Positions 22,000 through 33,846 of a DNA stretch of 64,000 nt are shown here, piece by piece. Source of the stretch: Halicephalobus mephisto (Eukaryota; Nematoda; Chromadorea; Rhabditida; Panagrolaimidae); contig SWDT01000006.1 in NCBI GenBank assembly GCA_009193035.1, forward strand, positions 662,469-726,468, given 5' to 3'. The position numbers were made by a program, and so were the translations under genes. Below the pieces are notes generated by a model that saw only the letters and a program-made list of their open reading frames with translations, searched no databases and had not been told where the DNA came from. Within the stretch, counting starts at the first letter, position 1; the number at the start of each line of letters is the position of its first letter.

Positions 22000-22740
22000 A
22001 GTTTTTTTTCACTTTGTCAATGTGTATTAATCTGTGATAGCCTTTAAAAAAGAATGCCTTTAGACTAAATTTGGATAAAAAGCGTTTTAACGCTAATTAT
22101 ATATTTTTAAAATTATTAATTTTTAAATGTTTTTAATTTTAAAAAATTTAAATATTTCTAAAAACTTTGAATTTAAAATTATTAATTTTTAAATGTTTTT
22201 AATTTTAAAAAATTTAAATATTTCTAAAAACTTTGAATTTACTTTTATTAATTTTTAAATGTTTTCAAGGTTTTTAAAATTATTTATTTTTTTTAAGTAA
22301 TTTTAAAATTTCTAAATTTTTTGAAATTATTTACTTTTTAGGTGATTTTAAAGTTGTTTTAAAGTTTTTTAAGATAATTTTTATGGATTTAGATCGATAT
22401 GGATCCGATGAGAAGGTCAAGGAAATTACCTATCGGATTAATTTAGAGTTTTTTTAAAGTTGTTTTGGAAATTCCGCTCCAATTGAATCATTGTTTTTGA
22501 CTTTCTTAAAATTGGTCATTGATTTAAATAATTTTTGTTTATTGAAAGCTCTCATTTTGATCAAGTTTTAAATTCAGCAAAATTTGTCTTTTTTATTGAA
22601 AAAATTGACAGTTGTAAAGTGGGAGGTGCGTTTTTTGTCCACTTGGCCTTGTTTCTGTTTCAATATTCTCTATATCGTCATTTATTGCGTGAATAATGTT
22701 TATTTAAAATATGTTTTAAATAATTTTGGACTATTTTTAG
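22000..22740. other. Intergenic AT-rich region with a 66-bp tandem repeat at 22084-22270
   Basis: Copies of AAATATTTCTAAAAACTTTG and ATTAATTTTTAAATG repeat about 2.5 times. No gene is seen. An acceptor CTATTTTTAG at 22731-22740 probably marks the 5' end of the following mRNA. Confidence 0.6.
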
Positions 22741-22844
22741 GCTCTCCAGAATTGGAATCGTGCTTGTTAAGGTAAAGGAGAGTCTTGTAGCTGGCCTGAC
22801 AAGCAGATGAGTTAACGATTGCATTGGTTTTCCTGATTCTTGCC

Positions 22845-25800
22845 ATGATGAAGTCTCGCATGTTTTTATTATTAGTTTTAACCGTAAGTTTATATAAAAA
22901 TTGACCAGTTTTCGATTTTGGTTTTTTGGATATCTGCCAATAGTTTCATATATGACGTTCAATGCGCAAGAATGAAGGGGGATTTTTTATATAATTTTGG
23001 TTTAGAAGTTCCTGGATTTATATGGGAAGAATATAGTTCTGAAAATAGATTAAGAAGTCATTATGTGAGATTGAAATTGTCACGTAGGCACTTAGTTTTT
23101 GCCAAGTTTTGGAAATTCCTGTCGAGACAATTTTGTAGAATATATGATAGATAATTTGTAATCACATTTAACTGAGCGTAATAAGCATTTGATTGTTCTT
23201 AACTATGTTCCTCATATATTGGATTCTGAACGTAATCGATCATAGGATTACAATTCAAAAAAATTGATTGTAATTGAGTACAGTCAGCGCGTTTATATTT
23301 TTTTAATTGCGGAAAAATGGTCTGAACATGTTGATTGTGTTCAATTAGGACCACATTTCGTTGGATTGCAATCTTACCGTATGCTGTGCTTAGTTAGAAT
23401 CCAATACGTTGATTACGTGAAGTTAGACATGATTTCAATTTTTTTTATGATTTCGAAATGGTCAAAATCGGAATTGTTGCATGAACTGTTTTATTTTCTG
23501 AAAACTTCTAGAAATTCCCTTTGAGACAATTTTTAAAAAAATTAATGCTTATTTTTTTTTATAAAATTTGATTTTTGTGATTGTTGATTTTTGAATTGTT
23601 TTAGATAACTAATTCAATTGGAGAGTCTGTTTATGAGTCGACATTTGCCTTTGCACATGTTTTTAATCCATCGACAGGTGCCTCTGAACGATTTTGTGTC
23701 AATCATCAACCAGGTGTAGACCTTGCCACGTCGTTAGAATCTGCTGTGAGTTATTTGCATTGGATTAATGGAGAAATATTAGTTTGGATTTTAGAAACCC
23801 GTAAAACTTGCGTGGTTAACTCCGAAAATTAATGAAACATACATTTGTGCAAATGGATCAACGGAATTTTCTGAAGATGTGATTGTTCCGATTAAATATG
23901 TAACGAAATTGTCGGGAGATAATTGTTTGAATGATCCTGATTCGTTTTCTTACATGAATACTCAAGCGAAATACCTGGCAAAAAAAGGAATTGAAAAAAC
24001 TTTGTTGTTGGTGAAGAAAGGAGAGGAGGTGGAAGTCGCTCCTCATTACCACAAGTACTTGTTTTCGACTTTTTATAACCCTGAATTGGAGGAGAAGAAG
24101 CCGGATACGTATTATATGTATTGGAGTGAATTTTTTGAGAAGTTATTGGTAAGTATTTTGGATTTTTTATTGACTTGGATTTTGGGAAGTTGTGAAATAG
24201 AGTACGAAATTTTAGAAATTTTGTAGATGGTTTCTGGGATTTTCAAAAAATTCTTGTTTCGAGAGTTTCCTAAAATTTTACAGGAATTTTTGGAGTTTTA
24301 TAGGATTTAATAATTTAATAATTTTGAAAGTTTGAGGATTTAATGGGGGATTCTGAAGTCTTCAAGAATGTTATGGAAGTTTTTAGAATCATGTGTGAAA
24401 TTTTGTGGGAATTTTTATAAATTTTTCTAAAATTTTAGTTTTTCAAAATTCAATAAAAATTTTCGAAAACGAAGAATTAGGAATTTTAAGAATTTTCTAG
24501 TTTATGTCGGAGTAATTTTTGGTTTTTAGCCCTTGGCTGGACCGTTAACAGATCAGCTTACTGGATTGGAGATTTCTTTTTACAAACCGAAATCTAATCT
24601 TCCGTTTGATTGTTCTCAACTTGTCGTCATTGGTTTGGCTGTTTTCTCAATTATTGCTGGAAGTATAACTGGTTTGAAAACGTTAACAGATGAGGACTTT
24701 AAACCTTACAGAAGAATGGAATCAATGGCAGAAGAAGGAGCTCTGACAGATATTTCGTCAATAAGTAGTCCTAGTCCTAGTCCTGAATCAGATGTAAAAG
24801 AAAATGAAAATAAAACAGAAAATTCAGAAGGCATGGCGACAATATGGCAACATACGATAAGTGTTGGAACAACTTTGGCGTTGATTGTTGGAATATTAGT
24901 GGCAGCATTTTTCTTCAGAAATATTTTTATATGGTTTTTTAATATATTTGTACTGATTTTTGGGACGTATTCGATCTACAAATGTCTAATGATGCTGTAT
25001 TGCTTCGAAAGGACTAAATCCTTGTCGTTGTCTATGATTTGCTGCAATTTTCTGGATTGGAAATTTTTAAAGAAAAAATTTGGCTTTATAGATGTTTTTG
25101 CATTTGGTTTTGCTGGAGGATTTTGCATCACTTGGTTCGTTGTGAGAGAAGAATATTACGCTTTTTGGTTTTTGGACACTATTAATGTGGCGTTGTGCGT
25201 TATAGCGATTTCTAATGCTGTTGGTATTAGAAATTTGAAAGTAAGAATTTTTAATTTGTTAAATGTAAAAAATTTTTTTAGATTATTACGATGGTTTTGT
25301 GTGGGATGTTTGTTTATGATGTTATTATGGTTTTTGGTACAAGATTAATTACGACAAACGGGTGCTCTGTGATGTTACAAGTCGTTACGGGTGATGACTG
25401 TTCTTCGAAAACAAGCACCAGCAATAGGACCTACCCAATTGCCCCGTTGGAAACTGATAAACCGGAATTGGTGAGGAATTTGTTAAGTGAAATAATTTAT
25501 AAAGTTTTTAGATGCCGGTGTTGTTCTTTGTACCTCTTATAAATGACGTCATGCAATCTTGTTATGATATGGCAGTTGAACGTGAATACAGACATATAAT
25601 GCTGGGATTGGGTGATGTGATTGTTCCGGGATATCTTATCTGTTTCTGCTGTTTTGTGGACAAAATCAAAGCCAGTAAGATCCCATACAGTGTGGTAGGG
25701 ATTGTTGGCTACATAATAGGACTGGTTGCGACATTCCTGGCTTTAAGATTCATGAATACAGCTCAGCCGGCGTTGATCTACCTTGTGCCCTTTACACTGA

Positions 25801-25877
25801 TCCCGACGGTAATCAAGAGCGTGATTCAAGGTCACTTTAAGGAAATTTGGAATGGAACGTTCAAAATGGACATATGA
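22845..25877 (+). CDS. Signal peptide peptidase-like intramembrane aspartyl protease (SPPL2 type)
   Basis: Six exons: 22845-22883, 23605-23745, 23795-24148, 24530-25240, 25282-25470, 25512-25877, totalling 599 residues. A signal peptide (MMKSRMFLLLVLTITNSIG) leads into a cysteine-containing lumenal domain of about 200 residues, followed by nine or so membrane segments. The catalytic signature of GxGD proteases is complete: VYDVIMVFGT (Asp about 428), GLGDVIVPG (Asp about 513) and QPALIYLVP (PAL motif about 565). Such enzymes cleave type II membrane proteins inside the bilayer in endosomes or lysosomes. The lumenal domain length favours SPPL2 over SPP/SPPL3; C. elegans has imp genes of this family. 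Exon 1 to exon 2 is joined over a 721-bp intron because it makes a good signal peptide in phase. A Ser/Pro/Glu linker (ISSISSPSPSPESD) sits after the first membrane segment. Confidence 0.9.
22884..23604. repeat. Long intron of the SPPL gene with dispersed repeat material
   Basis: Short open frames (22918-23154, 23264-23524) carry no recognised domain. Modules such as CCTGTCGAGACAATTTTGTA and TTCATATATGACG recur in the CERT intron. Probably decayed repeat. Confidence 0.4.
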
Positions 25878-26276
25878 TTTTTATCGAGAAATACGGGGTT
25901 GGGGATATTTGGGATTTGCATTTGGTTTTTTGTAATTACGATGTAACGAGAACATTTTGATGTACAGGGTTGAATGAAGTTTTAAAGTTCAGAAGGCTGT
26001 ATTTGGGGTTTTTGATTTAAATATGTAATTGTGGTTGGATATGGTAATGAGGATTAATTTTAGAACTATGTATGTTTTCAAAAGAGAAATCTAGATAATT
26101 TAATAATCTACTTTCTCTCTTTTGTAACGAAATTCTATCTGAAAATTACAAAAATTCAAAGAATTCATCCTCTGAAGATATTTTGATAGTTTGACTTCAA
26201 TGAAATCTTACCTAATTTGATTCTTGAAAGAACTTCATCAGTTTTAACAACTATATAAAGTAAAAATAAAAAGGAC
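25878..26276. other. Convergent 3' intergenic region
   Basis: Between the SPPL stop and the mL54 stop. AT-rich; no gene or repeat seen. Confidence 0.4.
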
Positions 26277-26801
26277 CTAAGGTTCATTTTGTGGATTTTT
26301 AATTTTCTTCATTGAGGGAGAATTCTGCATGTGCAAGAACTTGATCCTCAGTTTTTCGTGCCGAACTGCTTGTTCCTTTTGTCTTTTCATCACAGCTTCC
26401 CAGTACTTCCAGCCGTCCACTTCAGGATCCATATCTTCTAACTGCTTTGGTGGAGAGAGATCGAGTTTAAAGAGCCATTCAGGGTATTCAGAATCAGGAA
26501 GAATCTTTGGTCCAGGCTCCTCACCTAAGATTGGAGTTTTAGAGATACGGAAACGAGGAACCTTACCTTCAACAAAGTAATTGACACAGACATACTTGCA
26601 GAGTTTTTCAGCATCTTCCTCGACGAATGACTTGTCTTCTTTTGCAGGAACAACTTTACTTCCGACGGGGCCGGCGTAGGATCGGGAAGCTGAAAATTTT
26701 CCATATAAACACGCGAAATTAAAAACAAACTTACTCGTCGGAAAAATTACTTGTGGTTTCAAAAATAACCTAGAAGCTGATGGAAGCAGGGATCTCAACA
26801 T
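26277..26801 (-). CDS. mrpl-54: Mitochondrial ribosomal protein L54 (mL54)
   Basis: Two exons, 26801-26735 and 26689-26277 (donor GTAAGT, acceptor TTTTCAG), give 159 residues. The Arg/Ser-rich N-terminus (MLRSLLPSASRLFLKPQVIF) is a mitochondrial presequence. The conserved block LPDSEYPEWLFKLDL followed by PPKQLEDMDPE and WKYWEAVMKRQ is the mL54 signature; the C-terminus is basic. It is a subunit of the large mitochondrial ribosomal subunit. A TTTTTGCAG acceptor lies 20 bp before the ATG. The gene is head-to-head with claspin, 189 bp apart. From memory, C. elegans has the same trio mrpl-54, claspin and eft-2 side by side. Confidence 0.9.
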   Translation of the reverse strand: MLRSLLPSASRLFLKPQVIFPTSKFVFNFACLYGKFSASRSYAGPVGSKVVPAKEDKSFVEEDAEKLCKYVCVNYFVEGKVPRFRISKTPILGEEPGPKILPDSEYPEWLFKLDLSPPKQLEDMDPEVDGWKYWEAVMKRQKEQAVRHEKLRIKFLHMQNSPSMKKIKNPQNEP

Positions 26802-26953
26802 CAGGGTAAAAAACAAACTGCAAAAATTAAATACGAAAAAGAAAATTAACGATAATCTCGGAATTTAAAAAAAATGAACGCAGACTCGCTAGCGACAGAC
26901 GCGGGTCCCGAAACGAAAACTAATCTTGCGCAAATTTAAATTTTAAAATTTTT

Positions 26954-26961
26954 GCGGGAAA
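26954..26961. promoter_or_regulatory. E2F-like site upstream of claspin
   Basis: GCGGGAAA, 30 bp before the claspin start codon, in a TTTGCGGGAAATTT context. It resembles the E2F half-site found in DREAM-regulated cell-cycle genes. Confidence 0.4.
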
Positions 26962-26990
26962 TTTTTGTTTCTAAATCATTAATCCTAAAA

Positions 26991-29498
26991 ATGGTTGCTG
27001 ATGGTTCTATTTCGTTATCAGATGACTATATCCCATCCGTCGATGTTGAAAATGTCAATCCTGATATCTCTAAACCTGTGGAAGAAGAATCCAAACCGAA
27101 GTTGACAAAGTTGCAGCAAAAGCTGTTAGAACTCAAGAAACCTCTCAACCTTTCTGCTGCTCCAGAAATTGTCCTAGACCCGGAATCAGTTGAGAAAGAC
27201 GAGCCAGTAGTGGATAAAGCTACTAAATTCCTAATGGAAAGAATCGGAATAGGGAAACCTCCGCCGATGCCCGTGAAGTCCCCGAAGTTGTTCACTACCC
27301 CTCCGAATAACTTGGCCAAATGTGAGTTTCCATATATCAACACTCCTTTTATCCATAAGTATACTTTCAGACAGACGTCGAAAACAGGAAATGAGCAAGA
27401 AAATGCTACAGAAAGCACGAGAAGAACAGGCAAAGAGATACCAAGTCTACAAAGCCGACAATGAAATGATGGACGAAGAAGACGATGAAGAATTTGAAGT
27501 TTCTGACTATGAAGAGGACGGGAAAGACAAAGAACCGAAGAAGAAGATTGTGATCAACGAAGACGAAGAAGTCACAGAAGCAAGCTCAGAAGAAGATATC
27601 CTCGGCGAAGAAGAAACTGATGACGACGATGAAGCGGAGGAGAAGCCCATGAGTGAATTTGTAGGTTTAAACTCTTTAGAGATGCATTTAAAGTCAAATT
27701 CAGATAGATGATGAAGCTTCTGAGGAAGAGGAAGAAGATGCCGACAAATGCACTGATGTAGATGATGAAGAATATGAAGGAAGAAATGCCACTAGAACTC
27801 GAGAAAAATCTGTTGTCATATTTGAAGATGATTCTTTTAATGACGTCCAAGAAGCTCCAGTTCAAGACGCACCGAGTCCTGCTGGAAGTGTTCATGATCC
27901 TCGGGAAGTACCCGATCAAGACAACGAGGAAATGGAACAAGACGAAATGCCTGAACAAGATGACCAGCAAGTACCAACTTCAGGGAATTACTTAACAGTC
28001 ACTCTTCCTGACTGTCCTACTCAAATGATCGAGCCTCATCTTGTTCCTAAGATTCCTATCGAAGCGACTCAATCTCAGCATAGTGTTTTTATTGGATCTC
28101 AAACGGACAAGGACGAATTACTAGACTTGTGTTCCGGTGTGTTTGGCAGTCAAAAGTCTGATATGACAAGTCTAAGCAAGTTCAATCCTATGGATTACTT
28201 ATCCGACGTCACTGATTCGACCCCAGATCCCATCCTACCTCAAACAACTGTCCGACTTGTGAATTCTTTCGACGACACCATGGATGAAGTCAACAGGTTC
28301 ATGGATGCATTCAACAACGCCGAAGATTCCTATCACGGACCTCCGGATTCTGATTCTGAGTGAGTTTTTATTAATTTCTCTGTGTTTTTATTTTTTCTTT
28401 AGTATTGAGGATAATCGAAAGCCGATGAAAAGAAAGATTGTCAACTATAGTGACGATGAAGATTCCGGGAAACTGGCTGAACCTGCTAAAAGACTCAAAT
28501 TATTTAGTGATGACGAAGGCAGTGATGGAGATGATGGTGATGATGTTTCTGTAACTGAGAAATCAATCGTAATTCAACCACAAAAGAAAAATTTATTGGA
28601 TTTTGATGATGATTTTATTACGACAGAAGATCCATCTGATGCTCCTGCTGCTGAAGTGGTGAATATTGAACGTCCAGATTCTCGGAAATGGATTGAATCA
28701 GATGAAGAGAAAGGCGTCAATGAAGAAGAGGATGAGAAGTGAGTTAAATTTAACTGATTTTGAATGAATTTGAAATTTTTAGGGATGCTAGATTTTTAGA
28801 AGATGAAGCAGAACTCTCTGGAGATGATGTTGGATCTGATGATGAAGAAAACGACGATGAAGATGAGTATGAACAAGAGGAATGTGACAAAGAAGTTTAT
28901 GATGAAGAAGAACTTCGAACTGATCTCGCTCAACAACTAAACAAACAAATTCAAGACGATGAATACAGAAGACTTGTTCGTCTTCAAGAAATGCTCATCG
29001 GCGATGATCTTCAAGCTGATAGTGTTGATAGAAGTTTCAGATTCCGTAGATTAAAAGAAGAAGTTTCGGATGAAGATTGGCAAAAACTTGTTGCAATGAA
29101 TCCTGTTTTGGCTAAAATGAATACAGAAGAAGAGGATGAAGATGACGATGATGAATTGAAGAAGAAATCGATAGAAATTCAAAAATGGCGTCTTAAAGAA
29201 TCAGTTTGTTTTTTTTATTTTTCTTATCAAACTTTTACTGGGAAAGTTTTAGGCCAAGAAAGAAGAAAAACAAAACGGTGATTTGGATCTTATGGACGAT
29301 TTTGGAGACAGTCCCTTATTGATGGTTGGCCGACAAGTTATGACCAAGTCTACAACCCACACGATTCGAAAGACCATGACCTCGCGAGATTCTCTTCTTG
29401 GCAAAAGTGGTAACTTGGAGTTAATTGTGAAAGAAAACAATTCGACAGAAGTTAAAACTCATGCTTTGTTTACAATAATACCAAAGAATGAACAATAG
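26991..29498 (+). CDS. clsp-1: Claspin / Mrc1 homologue, replication checkpoint mediator
   Basis: Six exons: 26991-27321, 27371-27660, 27704-28359, 28403-28738, 28783-29203, 29253-29498, all in phase, encode 759 residues, shorter than vertebrate claspin (about 1300). The protein is mostly disordered and acidic, with many Asp/Glu/Ser runs. The family block lies in exon 5: FLEDEAELSGDDVGSDDEEN, ELRTDLAQQLNKQIQDDEYR and DRSFRFRRLKEEVSDEDW. A basic helix (RRRKQEMSKKMLQKAREEQA) is near residue 112. Claspin travels with replication forks and links ATR signalling to Chk1. I see no clear vertebrate-type Chk1-binding repeats. Claspin-family assignment rests on the acidic LSGDDVGSDDE block and order of features. 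The start is the first ATG, 189 bp from the divergent mL54 start. Confidence 0.85.
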
Positions 29499-29783
29499 AA
29501 ATCTTGTTATTTTGCCAGTTTTTTGTATAATCTGTAATCGAGATAAATAATCAGGAAAAAATTGATTGACGGGTGGAGAAAAGGGGGCCGGACAAACCAC
29601 TTTAACGAGTTGTCCGCTCGCTTTCTAGACATACTCCTGCAACGAACGTCTGGGATACTGTAGCAGCCACGCTCTCTTGTTCGTTGCGCCCCAACTCAGT
29701 TGTTTCAAGCTGCTTTACTTGTGCAGTGAACAGCTTCAGTTTCTCCTGCTGTTGCGTCATTTGACGTCTGAACTTCTACAAAA
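29499..29783. promoter_or_regulatory. Presumed eft-2 promoter and leader
   Basis: A GC-richer stretch (29575-29783) ends in a pyrimidine-containing leader CTTCTACAAAA before the ATG, as for highly expressed translation genes. No TATA box is obvious. Confidence 0.35.
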
Positions 29784-32574
29784 ATGGTGAGTCTATTGTT
29801 TTTATATGGTATATGGTGGTATTCGATGGGTATTTCACTGGTTTGTGAGGATTTGATGATTTGGTTCGGATTTCGTCACAATAGTGAAATATCCCTTGCT
29901 TAGGCCATGAGGTTGTGGGTTTTATGAATTGAATTCTGTAGGTGAACTTTACCATCGATGAAATCCGGGCCCTTATGGACCACAAGAAGAACATCCGTAA
30001 CATGTCTGTGATTGCTCACGTCGATCATGGAAAGTCAACGTTAACGGATTCTCTCGTCTCCAAGGCTGGTATTATTGCTGGTGCAAAGGCTGGTGAAACT
30101 CGTTTCACGGATACTCGCAAAGATGAGCAGGAACGTTGCATTACCATCAAGTCTACGTAGGTTTTTATTGCGAAATCACTTAATTGTCGTTTGTTTACAG
30201 CGCCATCTCTATGTTCTTTGAGCTTGAAGAAAAGGATTTGGACTTCGTCAAGGGTGAAAACCAAATTGAAGTTAACAATACCAAGAAATATAACGGTTTC
30301 TTGATCAATCTTATCGACTCACCCGGTCACGTTGACTTCTCGTCTGAAGTCACTGCTGCTCTTCGTGTCACTGATGGTGCCCTGGTCGTCGTTGACTGCG
30401 TCTCTGGTGTCTGTGTCCAGACTGAGACTGTCCTTCGTCAAGCTATCGCCGAACGTATCAAGCCCGTCCTTTTCATGAACAAGATGGACCGTGCTCTGCT
30501 TGAGTTGCAACTTGGTCAAGAAGAACTCTTCCAGACTTTCCAACGTATCGTCGAAAACATCAACGTCATCATTGCTACTTACGGTGATGATGATGGTCCG
30601 ATGGGTCCCATCATGGTCGATCCTGCTATCGGAAACGTCGGTTTTGGATCTGGACTTCACGGATGGGCTTTCACCCTCAAGCAGTTCGCTGAGATGTATG
30701 CTGCTCGTTTCGGAATTCAGGTTGACAAGCTCATGAAGAACCTCTGGGGTGACCGTTTCTTCAACATGAAAACGAAGAAGTGGACCAACCAACAAGAAGA
30801 CGGAGCCGTCCGTGGTTTCTGCAACTTCGTCCTCGATCCCATTTTCAAGGTCTTCGATGCCGTCATGAACGTCAAGAAAGACGAAACCGCCAAGCTTGTC
30901 GAGAAGCTCAACATCAAACTGGCTACTGATGAGAAGGATTTGGAAGGAAAGGCCCTCATGAAGGTCTTCATGCGCAAGTGGCTTCCTGCTGGTGATACTA
31001 TGTTGCAAATGATCTGTATGCACTTGCCTTCCCCTGTGACCGCTCAGAAATACCGTATGGAAATGCTCTACGAAGGCCCTCACGACGACGAAGCCGCCGT
31101 TGCTATCAAGAACTGTGACCCTAACGGTCCTCTCATGATGTACGTCTCTAAGATGGTCCCGACTTCTGACAAAGGTCGTTTCTACGCTTTCGGTCGTGTG
31201 TTCTCCGGAAAGGTCGCTACTGGTATGAAGGCTCGTATCCAAGGTCCCAACTTCATTCACGGAAAGAAAGAGGATCTTTACGAGAAGACTATCCAAAGGT
31301 GAGCAATTAGCTTATGGTGTTGTTCATTATGTTTAATTTGCAGAACCATCCTCATGATGGGTCGTTACATTGAGCCTATTGAGGACATTCCTTCCGGAAA
31401 CATCGCCGGTCTCGTCGGTGTTGACCAATATCTCGTCAAGGGAGGTACCATCACCACCTACAAGGATGCTCACAACATGCGTGTCATGAAGTTCTCCGTC
31501 TCTCCTGTCGTCCGTGTTGCCGTCGAGCCCAAGAACCCTGGAGACTTGCCGAAGCTCGTCGAAGGTTTGAAGCGTCTTGCCAAGTCCGACCCTATGGTCC
31601 AATGTATCTTCGAAGAATCTGGAGAACACATCATTGCCGGTGCTGGTGAATTGCACTTGGAAATCTGCTTGAAGGATTTGGAAGAGGATCACGCCTGTAT
31701 TCCATTGAAGAAGTCCGACCCTGTCGTTTCTTACCGTGAAACGGTCAGTGAAGAATCCAACCAGATGTGTCTGTCCAAGTCTCCCAACAAGCACAACCGT
31801 TTCTTCTGCAAAGCTGTCCCCCTTGCTGATGGACTTCCCGAAGATATTGAGAACGGCGACATCACTGCTCGTGAAGAAGCTAAGAACCGTGCCAAGATCT
31901 TGAGCGACAAGTATGGATGGGATCCCACTGAAGCCCGTAAGATCTGGTGCTTCGGACCTGAAGGAACTGGTGCCAACTTGCTTGTTGACGTTACCAAGGG
32001 AGTTCAGTACTTGAACGAAATCAAGGATTCCGTCGTTGCTGGTTTCCAATGGGCCACCAAGGAAGGTGTTCTCTGCGACGAAAACATGCGTGGCGTCCGC
32101 TTTAACATTCACGATGTCACTTTGCACGCTGACGCTATCCATCGTGGTGGTGGACAGATCATTCCAACCGCTCGTCGTGTCTTTTATGCTTGTGAGCTTA
32201 CTGCTGCTCCTCGTCTCTTAGAACCTGTCTACCTTGTTGAAATCCAATGTCCTGAGGCCGCTGTCGGAGGTATCTACGGTGTGTTGAATCGCCGTCGTGG
32301 TCACGTTTTCGAAGAAAGTCAGATCGCCGGTACCCCCATGTTCGTCGTCAAGGCCTACCTTCCTGTCAATGAGTCTTTCGGATTCACCGCTGATTTGCGT
32401 TCCAACACTGGTGGTCAAGCCTTCCCGCAGTGCGTGTTCGACCACTGGCAGATCTTGCCCGGAGACCCGCTCGAAGCTAGCACCAAGCCTGCTCAGGTTG
32501 TCGCCGAAACTCGTAAGCGTAAGGGATTGAAGGAAGGCGTTCCTGGTCTGGATAACTACATGGACAAGCTCTAA
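29784..32574 (+). CDS. eft-2: Translation elongation factor 2 (eEF2)
   Basis: Four exons: 29784-29786 (only the ATG), 29942-30156, 30201-31298, 31344-32574, encoding 848 residues (worm eEF2 is about 852). GTPase motifs: AHVDHGKST (P-loop), [15 protein letters not shown] (switch I, with the eEF2-kinase Thr in RFTDTRKDE), DSPGHVDF (DxxG) and NKMD. The diphthamide loop [20 protein letters not shown] is intact. eEF2 translocates the ribosome along mRNA in the cytosol. Codon usage is strongly biased to C-ending codons, as expected for a very highly expressed gene. The start codon alone in exon 1 is supported by ATG-GTGAGT and by VNFTIDEIR after the intron, which matches the eEF2 N-terminus MVNFT. 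A polyadenylation signal AATAAA is at 32608-32613. Confidence 0.97.
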
Positions 32575-32613
32575 TTACTGTTACTGTTGAATATTGTTTT
32601 TACTATGAATAAA

Positions 32614-33131
32614 TATTGATTGAAATTAACATAGATTCATTCTGCTTGTTTTCTAGGTGCACAGGTAGTTGTGTCCGAGACAAAGATTTCCCTTGCAAGT
32701 GGGAAATATCCAAAAGCACATCATGAACTAAACTCGGTTTCTAAAAACTGAGTTCTATTCAAATCTTGAACTTGATGGTTTAGATCGAATTTGGGTTTGA
32801 AATCAACGGCTTCGAGAGCAATCTGTAAATGCTAAGAAATTCTTATCATTGGTGTAATGGGATTCACTATTCTGGAGAACTATAACTCGGATGAACTCAA
32901 CAGATTTTACGTTGATCTGGATCTCTTAAATTTCACTATACAACAAAGTTGTTTCTGATCACATTAACCTCGCTACTACAACCGCAGACATCCTCTATTC
33001 TGGTAGAAACCCTAACCTCCCAATTCATGTCTCAACAGTTGTTCTCCAACTTTGGCAACCCTTTAAATGATCCATAACAGTTAAAATTAGAATTTCATCT
33101 AGATTTTCTGACAAATGTACTACAAGACTCC
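32614..33131. other. Convergent intergenic region, no gene seen
   Basis: Between eft-2 and atp-3. Moderately AT-rich unique-looking sequence without a supported frame; a few TGAAATCA-like words resemble the dispersed intronic repeat. Confidence 0.35.
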
Positions 33132-33846
33132 CTAGATGGCAGTCTCGAGGGCCTCAGTGTACTTCTTGATGCGAGAGGCGATCGAGAGATCCACATACTT
33201 GTCTCCAATGGTGACAACAAGGCCCCCGACGATGCTAGGCTTGGTGTTGAAAGTAATGTGGAGCTTCTGGCCTTGCTTGGCGAACTTCTGGAGGGCATCG
33301 CTGAGAGCGGACTCGTGCTTCTTGGAAAGAGGCTGAAAGTGGATTTTTAGAGAAGAGGAAGGAAACAAGCCAAACCTCAGCAGAGGTAACTTCGACGAAA
33401 AGTTCGCCCTTGTGAGCTCTCATGATGGTCTCGAACGAGTTGATGATGGATTCCAACTTGCTCAAACGACCGTTCTCAGCTAGCAAATCGACCAAGTTAG
33501 CAGACTCCTTGGAAACACCGAGGTTCTTGGAAATGGCTTGGACAGCAGAGCGCTTCTTGTGAGCTTTTAATGTTGGATCCAGGACGAACTCCTGAAATTT
33601 CGAATAAACCAAAGCTCTCTTCGATATTCAACTTACTTTGAATTGCTTGTTCGTCTTGTACAAGTCCTTGAACTTTTGCAAGTCCTTCTCGACGGTATCA
33701 AGGGACTTCTGCTTGTAGGCAGCGGTGTAGAGAGCGGAAGCATAACGACCCTCAACTCCGTGAACTTGGACAGGTGTCTTCACGGTCTGCTGGCAGACAG
33801 CGGCGGACATCGACAAACCTCGCTTGAGCATCATGTTGGCCGCCAT
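33132..33846 (-). CDS. atp-3: ATP synthase peripheral stalk subunit OSCP
   Basis: Three exons, 33846-33637, 33591-33376, 33332-33132, give 208 residues, normal for OSCP. The N-terminal presequence (MAANMMLKRGLSMSAAVCQQ) is followed by the OSCP/delta core: VHGVEGRYASALYTAAYKQ, ANLVDLLAENGRLSKLESII, LHITFNTKPSIVGGLVVTIG and DKYVDLSIASRIKKYTEAL. OSCP couples the F1 head to the peripheral stalk of mitochondrial F1Fo ATP synthase. A TTTCCAG acceptor is 7 bp before the ATG. The gene is convergent with eft-2 and divergent from rps-27. Another subunit of the same enzyme, epsilon, lies at 56.8 kb. Confidence 0.95.

Noticed and set aside
30319..31296. Long minus-strand frame of 325 codons
   Set aside because: It is the antisense of the codon-biased eEF2 exon; the same applies to 31333-32142.
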